This document shows positions 57,827 to 64,000 of a stretch of DNA of 64,000 nt, in pieces; position 1 is the first letter of the stretch; each line of letters opens with the position of its first letter. The DNA lies in the NCBI GenBank assembly GCA_964488865.1, contig CAZAWR010000016.1, forward strand, positions 62,001 to 126,000, written 5' to 3'. The stretch is from MWCO01 sp964488865. Lineage in GTDB: Bacteria > Myxococcota_A > Polyangia > Polyangiales > Polyangiaceae. The position numbers and the translations under genes are program-made. The notes under the pieces were generated by a model. It had not been told where the DNA came from. It worked only from the letters and a program-made list of their open reading frames with translations, and did not search any database.

Positions 57827-58846
57827 GTGAGCGTGGATGCCATGAGAACGAGCACGTGTTGGCAGGGGTGTTTGCTTGCGACCCTGGTGGGCGTGACGAC
57901 GCACTGCGGGACGGTTCCGCCTGTTCGCCAAGCGACAACGGGGCCCGAGGCTGTCCAGCCTGCGGCGTCGGGGACGGAGGACGTCGAGAACATCTGTCCG
58001 GACACCCCGAAGCTTGCGGTAGCGATGCGTGTTTCCACGCCCGAGGGGGGGCGGTGGATGCTGCACGAGCGGGAGGTGGTTCGACAGGGGGAGCTGTTTC
58101 CCGCGGATGCGGACGAAGGGGCGCGCCCCATGTCGGAGGGGGAGGCGAAGGCGCACGGGGCGCCGGCTGCGGGCTTGCCTGTGTGGGTCTATGTCTCGGA
58201 TGAGGCGCCGCCCTGCAAGATGGAGACGGGGGCGCCGTGGGCCGTGCATTACGGCGATGGGGTGTTGCGGACGCACGTGTTCTCGGAGCTCGCGGGCGCA
58301 TGTGAGCTGGACGAGCAGGCACCGAGCTACCTGGTCGTTCGTGGTGTCGAGGAGGCTCGCGGGTGTCGGATGCACGCGTTGCCGCTGATGGCTGCGGACG
58401 AGGAAGGCACCGGGGTGACACCGGTTCCTGAGGCGGTGAAGAAAATCCTCCCGCCCAATCGGTGCGAGGAGCCGAAGTGTTTTCGGTGGATCGCGTTGGG
58501 CGGGCACGTGGACGGTGGCGCTGGCGTGTACGAGGTCGGTGCGGTCTGGGTGCAGCCTGTCGAGGGCGACGACCCGCCGTGTGCCGCGCCTTTCGATGGC
58601 TTTCACGGTGTCTACTTCCAGGCCAGCACGGGTGCACCCTGGCAGGAGGTCCCCGAGGTCACAGGCGTTCGTGCGCTCATGTACGATCGTCGCGGTCTGC
58701 GCGCCGTCATCACGGATGCAGGGGGCATCCTGGGGCTGCTCTCGGTCGGCAAGGATGGACTGCATCGGGCGTGGGAGCAGCGATACGTGTCCTGGAACGA
58801 GGAGAATCGGAGCCGGATCGAGGAGATTCAGCCATCGTGCCTGTAG
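57827..58846 (+). CDS. Exported Cys-containing protein of unknown function
   Basis: 339 residues from GTG 57827, preceded by GGGAG. The hydrophobic N-terminus CWQGCLLATLVGVTTHC is followed by a Thr/Pro/Ala-rich linker; with His before the Cys a lipobox is doubtful. About 10 further Cys in the body (CEEPKCFRW, CAAPF, QPSC). No catalytic motif. Twelve bases after the coiled-coil gene. Confidence 0.65.
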   Translation: MSVDAMRTSTCWQGCLLATLVGVTTHCGTVPPVRQATTGPEAVQPAASGTEDVENICPDTPKLAVAMRVSTPEGGRWMLHEREVVRQGELFPADADEGARPMSEGEAKAHGAPAAGLPVWVYVSDEAPPCKMETGAPWAVHYGDGVLRTHVFSELAGACELDEQAPSYLVVRGVEEARGCRMHALPLMAADEEGTGVTPVPEAVKKILPPNRCEEPKCFRWIALGGHVDGGAGVYEVGAVWVQPVEGDDPPCAAPFDGFHGVYFQASTGAPWQEVPEVTGVRALMYDRRGLRAVITDAGGILGLLSVGKDGLHRAWEQRYVSWNEENRSRIEEIQPSCL

Positions 58847-58866
58847 GCGCGAGAGGGAGGGCAATC

Positions 58867-59091
58867 ATGGGGAAGAAAGAATCGACGGTCGAGAATCGTG
58901 TCTACTTGTTTCGTGATCTCGCGGGAGCGTGGCTCGCGTCCTTCGGTGATCAGCTCTGTGCCGAGGACGAAAACGTGAGGCAGAGAGCGCGAGACGCGCT
59001 GGCGGAGATTGCCTACGCCTCGTGCGTGCTGTCCGACACGGACGGGATGGATGGCAAGACCGTGGCGAAGCTCGTGCGCAACGGCCCGTGA
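58867..59091 (+). CDS. Small conserved-looking protein
   Basis: 74 residues, soluble and helical: MGKKESTVENRVYLFRDLAG, then AEDENVRQRARDALAEIAYA. GAGGGAGG precedes the start. The third gene of a probable three-gene unit with the two before it. No family recognised. Confidence 0.55.
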   Translation: MGKKESTVENRVYLFRDLAGAWLASFGDQLCAEDENVRQRARDALAEIAYASCVLSDTDGMDGKTVAKLVRNGP

Positions 59092-59191
59092 CACGTCGGC
59101 GGTGTGTCCGGTTGGGGTTGTGAGGCCAGGCCAAACGGGCTACGACCCTGGCGATACGCCGAAGAAAAACCCATCGGCTTTGAGGTACGTC

Positions 59192-60124
59192 ATGACGAAG
59201 AAGGTCCTGCTTGCGACGGAGAAGCCTTTTGCGCTGGCGGCACGTGATCTGGTCGTTGCCGTGTTGAAGAAGGCGAACTACGAGGTCGTGGTGCTCGAGT
59301 CCTACACGGACAAGGCGGCGCTGCTCGATGCGGTGAAGGACGTGGACGCGATGATCATCCGGTCCGACAAGGTGGACCAGGCCGTGCTCGATGCCGCCAA
59401 GGGCTTGAAGCTCGTGGTGCGTGCGGGCGCTGGCTACGACAACATCGACTGCGCTTATGCCAAGCAGAAGGGCGTGTTCGCCATGAACACCCCCGGACAG
59501 AACTCCAACGCCGTGGCCGAGTTGGTCTTCGGCATGATGGTCATGATGGCTCGCGCTCGCTATTGCGGGAAGTCAGGCACCGAGCTCAAGGGCAAGACCC
59601 TCGGCATCCACGCCGTTGGCAACGTGGGCCGGTGCGTGGCGCGCATCGCCAAGGGCTTCGAGATGAAGGTCCTCGGGTTCGATCCGTACGTGAGCGCGGA
59701 TGCGATCCGCGACGCGGGCGCAGAGCCTGTCGACTCGATCGAGAAGCTCTACGCACAATCCGACTATCTGTCCCTGCACATCCCTGCGACGGCGGAGACC
59801 AAGCAGTCCATCAGCAAGAAGTTGCTGATGTCGATGCCCAAGAACGCGTGCCTGGTCAACACGGCTCGCAAGGAAGTCATCCACGAGGCCGAGTTGCTCG
59901 AGGTCTTCGAGGCACGCGCCGACCTGCGCTATGCCACCGACATCGGGCCCGCGGACGACGTCGCCAAGGCCTTGCAAGAGAAGTACGGCGACCGCTTCTA
60001 CATGACCCCGAAGAAGATGGGCGCGCAGACCTCCGAGGCCAACGTGAACGCCGGCATCGCCGCCGCAGAGCAGATCGTCGCCTTCTTCGAGAAGGGCGAC
60101 AAGCGCTTCATCGTCAACGCGTAG
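59192..60124 (+). CDS. D-3-phosphoglycerate dehydrogenase-like protein
   Basis: 310 residues with the 2-hydroxyacid dehydrogenase fold: VRAGAGYDNIDCAYAK with the substrate Arg, NAVAELVFGMMV, the NAD loop GIHAVGNVGRCVARIA with Asp in FDPYVS, CLVNTARKEVIHE, and the C-terminal MTPKKMGAQTSEANV. The usual catalytic His of TPHIGA is replaced by Lys/Met (TPKKMGA), a key change. No ACT domain. It probably binds NAD and a hydroxyacid, but its activity is open. The DUF362 gene often linked to serine-pathway genes begins at the right edge. Confidence 0.82.
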   Translation: MTKKVLLATEKPFALAARDLVVAVLKKANYEVVVLESYTDKAALLDAVKDVDAMIIRSDKVDQAVLDAAKGLKLVVRAGAGYDNIDCAYAKQKGVFAMNTPGQNSNAVAELVFGMMVMMARARYCGKSGTELKGKTLGIHAVGNVGRCVARIAKGFEMKVLGFDPYVSADAIRDAGAEPVDSIEKLYAQSDYLSLHIPATAETKQSISKKLLMSMPKNACLVNTARKEVIHEAELLEVFEARADLRYATDIGPADDVAKALQEKYGDRFYMTPKKMGAQTSEANVNAGIAAAEQIVAFFEKGDKRFIVNA

Positions 60125-60191
60125 TCGTCCTCCTTTCCGTCCCCCCATCCATCCAATCCACCCTGATCCGGAGCGAAGCGACGGGCTGAGA

Positions 60192-60213
60192 GAGCAAGCT
60201 CTGGATCTTGCTC
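60192..60213. terminator. Hairpin downstream of dehydrogenase gene
   Basis: GAGCAAG-CTCTGGAT-CTTGCTC, a perfect 7-base stem 68 bases after the stop. No T-run follows, so it is only a weak terminator candidate. Confidence 0.3.
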
Positions 60214-60290
60214 CGCGAAAGGCGCGACGACCTGCCGCCAATGAGGTGGGTGGTGCTCCTTCCCACGACGGGTCAGCATGGTTCGGACGC

Positions 60291-60391
60291 ACAACCCGTC
60301 GCCACGCAGCTACCCACATCCGGGCAAGCAACGAAACCATCTGCGGCACTCTGCGGAATCTGCGGCCAACTCTGATGGCTCCGGATCTGGG
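60291..60391. repeat. Dispersed 101-base repeat, copy 2
   Basis: The second copy of the element at 52611-52711. It fills most of the 332-base gene-free stretch 60125-60456. The pair lies in the same orientation about 7.7 kb apart. Confidence 0.85.
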
Positions 60392-60456
60392 ATCCACCGC
60401 GCGACTGGCAGCGCCCGCCCGATCTCGGTACACTCCCCCGATCCGGGAGGTTTGCC

Positions 60457-62070
60457 GTGTTCTCGCTCCTTCGCTCCGGTTGCATCCTCGCGACGGTGGT
60501 TTTCGTCCCCCTTGGGGGGTGCTCTGAGGATGAGCCCAGCTCTTGGCCCTACGCAACAGGTGGCGCGGGAGGTGCGGAGGCGGGCGTGGACGCCGGGGCT
60601 GGCGGGATCGGCGGAATGGGGGGTTCGGGCGGCAGCGCGGGGGCTGGAGGTACAGGGACCTCGGGGACGGGAGGCACGGGCGGGGTGCCCCTTCCGTGCG
60701 ACGATCGTTTCTCGTTCTCCTCGAGCCACGTGACGGTGGGTGTTCCCTTCGACGTGAGCTTCACGGACACGCCGGGCTATGCCCACGTGGATGTCGAGGT
60801 GACAGGGCCGGGGGCTCCCGTTTCCACCTGGCAAGGCATGGAGGGAAATGGTCCCTACACGTGGACCTGGCGTGTCGATGGGCACGGTGCGGGGGTGCTC
60901 GACCTTCGTTTCATGAAGGACAAGGAAGCGGGGAGCTCGGGGACACTCGTCGCGTCCTGTCAGGTCGAGTCCGAGGGGACGGGTGGTACGGGTGGTACGG
61001 GCGGTACGGGTGGGGCCGGAGGTACGGGCGGCGCGGGCGGATCCGGCGGTGCCACCTCGCCACCCGCGAACCGCTATGGCATGGGCTACGTCCACGAAGG
61101 CAACGCTGCGGACCACGACCTCACGAGGGACCTCGTAGGACCGGGCGGACACGTGCTCGTGATCTTCGCCGACGTTCGCCCGGACCGTCACAACGCGGAG
61201 CCGAGCTGGAAGAACTCGATCGCGGATGCTTATTCCCGGGACCTCGTCCCCGTCATTCGCATGGCGCCCCCCTGGGGAGACCGCCGTGTGCGAAACCAAG
61301 GCGAATCCCCCACGTCCTACCTGGCGCTCGGCCAGGCCTACAGGGACATCGTCGCGGACTTGCCCTTGCGCGACGGCTGGCCGCTGTACGTGGCTGTCCA
61401 CAACGAGCCGAACCTTTGTTACGAGTGGGCGTGCGATCAGGGGGTGGGCTGGCTGTACGAGGACCAGCTCGCGGGCGAATACGCGGCCATGCTCCGCGAC
61501 GTGGCGGATGCGGTGCATGCGCTGGGTGAACCACGCATCAAGGTGACGAACGGGGCACTTGCGCCCGGCGGAGTGACAGGGTGCGAGTGCGGCACGGACA
61601 ACTGGCAGGGCGGCACGACGGCGCTCACGTACCTGCAGAAGATGAAGAACGCCGTGCCCGACGTGTTCGATCGGATCGACGTGTTTTCCACGCACTCGTA
61701 TCCGGCGCAGGGAGACGGTTGGGGGTTCTTCTGTGCCTATGCGGACGCGATGCCGGGGCTGACGTTCTTCGAGAAGGAGCTGCAGGCGATCGGGAAGCCG
61801 AACATGGGCGTGCTCGTCACGGAGACGGGGTGGACCATCGAGCACGAGGCGAACCACTGGAGCCGGGAGCAGGTGGCGGAATTCACTGTGCAGGCCTACC
61901 AGAACGTCTGGGAGACCCACCCCAGCATCGTGGGAGTGACGCCGTTCATGCTTCGAGATGCTGCGTGGGACAGGTTCGCGTGGGTGCAGGCAAGCGGGAC
62001 GCCCTACCCGGTGTATGACGCCGTCCGCGCCTATCGGTGCGGTCAGCCGGGGGCGCAGGGATGCAATTGA
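60457..62070 (+). CDS. Clan GH-A-like glycoside hydrolase lipoprotein
   Basis: 537 residues from GTG 60457 (GGGAGG upstream). Lipobox VPLGGC, Gly-rich linker, a small beta-sandwich (residues about 82-170: FSFSSSHVTVGVPFDVSFTD), a second Gly-rich linker, then a TIM barrel. The barrel has AVHNEPNLCYEW with acid/base Glu317 and VLVTETGWTIEHEA with nucleophile Glu456, on strands 4 and 7 as in clan GH-A. Subfamily and substrate unclear. Surface-anchored. The next gene's start overlaps its stop. Confidence 0.82.
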   Translation: MFSLLRSGCILATVVFVPLGGCSEDEPSSWPYATGGAGGAEAGVDAGAGGIGGMGGSGGSAGAGGTGTSGTGGTGGVPLPCDDRFSFSSSHVTVGVPFDVSFTDTPGYAHVDVEVTGPGAPVSTWQGMEGNGPYTWTWRVDGHGAGVLDLRFMKDKEAGSSGTLVASCQVESEGTGGTGGTGGTGGAGGTGGAGGSGGATSPPANRYGMGYVHEGNAADHDLTRDLVGPGGHVLVIFADVRPDRHNAEPSWKNSIADAYSRDLVPVIRMAPPWGDRRVRNQGESPTSYLALGQAYRDIVADLPLRDGWPLYVAVHNEPNLCYEWACDQGVGWLYEDQLAGEYAAMLRDVADAVHALGEPRIKVTNGALAPGGVTGCECGTDNWQGGTTALTYLQKMKNAVPDVFDRIDVFSTHSYPAQGDGWGFFCAYADAMPGLTFFEKELQAIGKPNMGVLVTETGWTIEHEANHWSREQVAEFTVQAYQNVWETHPSIVGVTPFMLRDAAWDRFAWVQASGTPYPVYDAVRAYRCGQPGAQGCN

Positions 62071-63794
62071 TGCGTAGTAAAATGCAAAATCACGTCACGG
62101 GGTTGCTTGTGATCGCTGGCCTGGCGTCCTTGCTTGCCGGGTGCTCGTCGGAGGATGGGACGGCGCACGCGCCACCGGGGTCCGATGCGGGCGTGGACGG
62201 CTCCGCCGATGCGTCTGGCGATGCGCTCGGTGATGCATCGAACGACGCCGTCGGGGACGGCCCCCTGCCCGACGGCTCTTGCTTCCCCGCAACCTGCAGT
62301 TCCCTTGGTGCCAACTGCGGCACCACGACGGACGGTTGCGGGGGCATCCTCGACTGCGGGTCGTGCGATGACGGGAGCGTTTGCGGCGGGGATGGACCGA
62401 ACCGCTGCGGCTCGTCCAAGTGCGAGCCCGGCACATGTGAGGGGCTCGACGCCGATTGCGGGTTGGTCTCCGACGGATGCAGCGCCGTGCTCAACTGTGG
62501 TGGATGCCCTCCGCCGTCGCAGTGCGGGGGCAATGGGACGCCCAACCGTTGCGAGTGCACGCCGACCACCTGTGCGAAGGCGAACGCCGATTGCGGGAGC
62601 ATGCCGGACGGCTGCGGGGGTGTGGTTGAGTGCGGGGATTGTGGTGGGGGGCAGACCTGCGGAGGCGGTGGGCCCAACCGATGTGGCACCGGCACGTGCA
62701 GCCCCAAGTCGTGCACCCAGCTCGGTGCTTCCTGCGGCTGGGTCTCCGACGGCTGTGCCGAAGCGATCCCCTGCGGCGAATGTGAGACGCCGAACACCTG
62801 CGGCGGTGGTGGGGAGCCCGATCAATGCGGGTGTCTCGCGAAGTCCTGCGCGAACCTCGGCGCCTCCTGTGGTCCTTTCGATACGGGTTGTGGCGTCGTC
62901 GATTGTGGTTCCTGCACCTCGCCGGAAACCTGTGGCGGGGGAGGTGTGGCTCACGTGTGCGGCTGCTCTTGCTCCCTGCCCAACGCCATCACCGCGTGCT
63001 CCGGAGGGGCGTGCAACCTCGTCGCCTGCCAAAGCGGGTGGGGCGACTGCAACGGCAACGCTTCCGATGGGTGCGAGGCCAGCCACGCCACGAGCGTCAG
63101 CCACTGCGGTGGGTGCGACATCGCCTGCGCCTTTCCGAACGCCTCTGCCTTCTGCAACGGTCAGTGCCAGCTTGGGTCCTGCGTGCAGGGGTTCGACGAC
63201 TGCGACGGGGTGGTCTCCAACGGATGCGAGGCCAATCTCTGGAGCAGCCCCTCGAGCTGCGGGGCCTGCGGCACCTCTTGCTCCTTGCCCCAAGTGAGCC
63301 AGACAGCTTGCACCGGCGGCTCTTGCTCGATCGTGACCTGTTCCTCGGGCTGGACTGACTGCGACGGGGTTGCCGGCAACGGTTGCGAGTGCGGCGGCGG
63401 GCAGTATTGCCATGCCGGAGCTTGCTACGACTACCCGACGATGACCTGGACGCCGACGTGCATGAACGTAGGGGTCGACCAACTGGCTCCGAACTACCTC
63501 TACGACTACAAGATCTACGGTCGCCCAGGCGCCACGTACCAGAAGTACAACCGGCACATCAGCTGCGCAAAAGCCGCCTACGTCGCCGAGTCCGGTGTGA
63601 TCGGCTCCTCCGGTTGGGTGGGCGAGACGCTCGAAACCTCGGCCGTCGGTTGCTTCGAAAACCTTGGCGAGTGGGAGACGTGGGCCACGGTCGATGGCTA
63701 CGAGACCAATCACGTCCCCGCGACGTTCTACAGCACGCTCTGCCAAGGCGCTTCGACCTGTACCCAGGCCAAGTCCTACTGCTGGGGTGGCTGA
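62070..63794 (+). CDS. Cys-rich repeat lipoprotein
   Basis: 574 residues. Its ATG overlaps the previous stop (TGATG); ATGs at 62061 and 62082 are alternatives. Lipobox SLLAGC, an Ala/Asp/Gly linker, five repeats of about 40 residues with C...LGA.CG...DGCG...DCG.C and CGGGG.P..CG, then three DCNG...GCE...CG.C modules typical of Myxococcota surface proteins. A unique C-terminal domain of about 110 residues follows (YPTMTWTPTCMNVGVDQLAP onward). Probably co-expressed with the glycosidase-like lipoprotein. Confidence 0.8.
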   Translation: MRSKMQNHVTGLLVIAGLASLLAGCSSEDGTAHAPPGSDAGVDGSADASGDALGDASNDAVGDGPLPDGSCFPATCSSLGANCGTTTDGCGGILDCGSCDDGSVCGGDGPNRCGSSKCEPGTCEGLDADCGLVSDGCSAVLNCGGCPPPSQCGGNGTPNRCECTPTTCAKANADCGSMPDGCGGVVECGDCGGGQTCGGGGPNRCGTGTCSPKSCTQLGASCGWVSDGCAEAIPCGECETPNTCGGGGEPDQCGCLAKSCANLGASCGPFDTGCGVVDCGSCTSPETCGGGGVAHVCGCSCSLPNAITACSGGACNLVACQSGWGDCNGNASDGCEASHATSVSHCGGCDIACAFPNASAFCNGQCQLGSCVQGFDDCDGVVSNGCEANLWSSPSSCGACGTSCSLPQVSQTACTGGSCSIVTCSSGWTDCDGVAGNGCECGGGQYCHAGACYDYPTMTWTPTCMNVGVDQLAPNYLYDYKIYGRPGATYQKYNRHISCAKAAYVAESGVIGSSGWVGETLETSAVGCFENLGEWETWATVDGYETNHVPATFYSTLCQGASTCTQAKSYCWGG

Positions 63795-63894
63795 TTCCTA
63801 GGGAATATTTGCAGACCCGGCCCTTGCCACCCACACAGGGGGCTTGCTACATACCCGGCCTGTCTTATTGATTGCAAGGAGCTCTTCTTCAGCC

Positions 63895-64000
63895 ATGAGC
63901 CGTTCCAAAGTCGCAATCCTACGCACAAGCCCCGCCACCGTGCTCGAGGACTACCACGAGCTCATGAACCTCGCGGGCTACCAGGACGTCGTCGCGAAGG
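63895..64000 (+). CDS. DUF362-family protein, N-terminal part
   Basis: 35 residues are visible before the right edge: MSRSKVAILRTSPATVLEDY, then HELMNLAGYQDVVAK. This N-terminus matches DUF362 domain proteins. AGGAG lies 14 bases upstream. TTGCTA/TATTGA at about 63844/63866 could be a promoter. Confidence 0.75.
   Translation, partial: MSRSKVAILRTSPATVLEDYHELMNLAGYQDVVAK

Noticed and set aside
60192..60213. Hairpin as a strong intrinsic terminator
   Set aside because: No T-run follows the stem; kept only as a weak candidate.
1..64000. tRNA or rRNA genes
   Set aside because: Reading both strands I recognised none; a covariance-model scan would be needed to exclude a tRNA.

Overview
The window is high-GC DNA from a draft assembly (two runs of exactly 100 N at 21143-21242 and 43970-44069, both inside low-complexity repeats). 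Many exported lipoproteins have a Gly/Ser/Thr-rich linker directly after the lipobox. Together with Myxococcus-type Cys-rich disulfide repeats, a Ser/Thr kinase fused to a formylglycine-generating-enzyme-like domain, ECF sigma/anti-sigma pairs and HTH-receiver regulators, this points to a myxobacterium-like member of Myxococcota, perhaps Polyangiales-like. That placement is inference from protein style; no rRNA or tRNA gene was recognised.

Left part (1-27 kb). The minus strand opens with a three-gene HipB-HipS-HipT-like toxin-antitoxin operon, cut by the window edge, with three evenly spaced palindromes in front of it. Next come a remnant of a gamma-carbonic-anhydrase-like gene whose full copy lies at 6941-7456, a five-module Cys-rich lipoprotein, a predicted exported metal-dependent phosphoesterase, a truncated isochorismatase-family gene and a zinc phospholipase/P1-nuclease-like protein with a barrel-like C-terminus. 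An MFS transporter, miaB and the hexapeptide protein run leftward together. An AddB/AddA-like helicase-nuclease pair runs rightward, with the AddA gene interrupted by an in-frame amber codon. Cys-rich lipoproteins, zinc-ribbon membrane proteins and hrpB follow.

Middle (27-48 kb). The most striking locus is 27024-29311: a lipoprotein made of eight 38-residue Cys-rich repeats, each carrying a Leu-Tyr-Gly-Ile-Pro motif in seven of eight units, whose stop codon overlaps the start of a radical SAM/SPASM protein. This is the layout of a ribosomal peptide precursor and its maturase. Further on are an ECF sigma/anti-sigma set, an S9 peptidase, a GIDE-like membrane protein, an ArsR-YeeE sulfur-transport pair, an FGE-like lipoprotein with a decayed tandem copy, an ArsR-permease-thioredoxin-CcdA-CxC lipoprotein operon, a lipoprotein serpin, an MqsRA toxin-antitoxin pair and the kinase-FGE fusion.

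Right part (48-64 kb). An HTH-receiver protein precedes a compact arsenic operon: ArsR, ACR3, a thioredoxin-like/ArsC fusion, a membrane thioredoxin and a 56-residue Pro-Cys-Ala-Cys membrane peptide, each overlapping or close to the next. Then come a Uma2 protein, a cytochrome operon (monohaem barrel fusion and pentahaem protein), a coiled-coil protein, a D-3-phosphoglycerate-dehydrogenase-like protein lacking the usual catalytic His, a clan-A-like glycosidase lipoprotein, a large Cys-rich lipoprotein and the start of a DUF362 protein.

Two dispersed intergenic repeat families (46421/47973 and 52611/60291) and a CACAGA/CGCAGA-type periodic repeat (20040, and twice around 44000) lie between genes.
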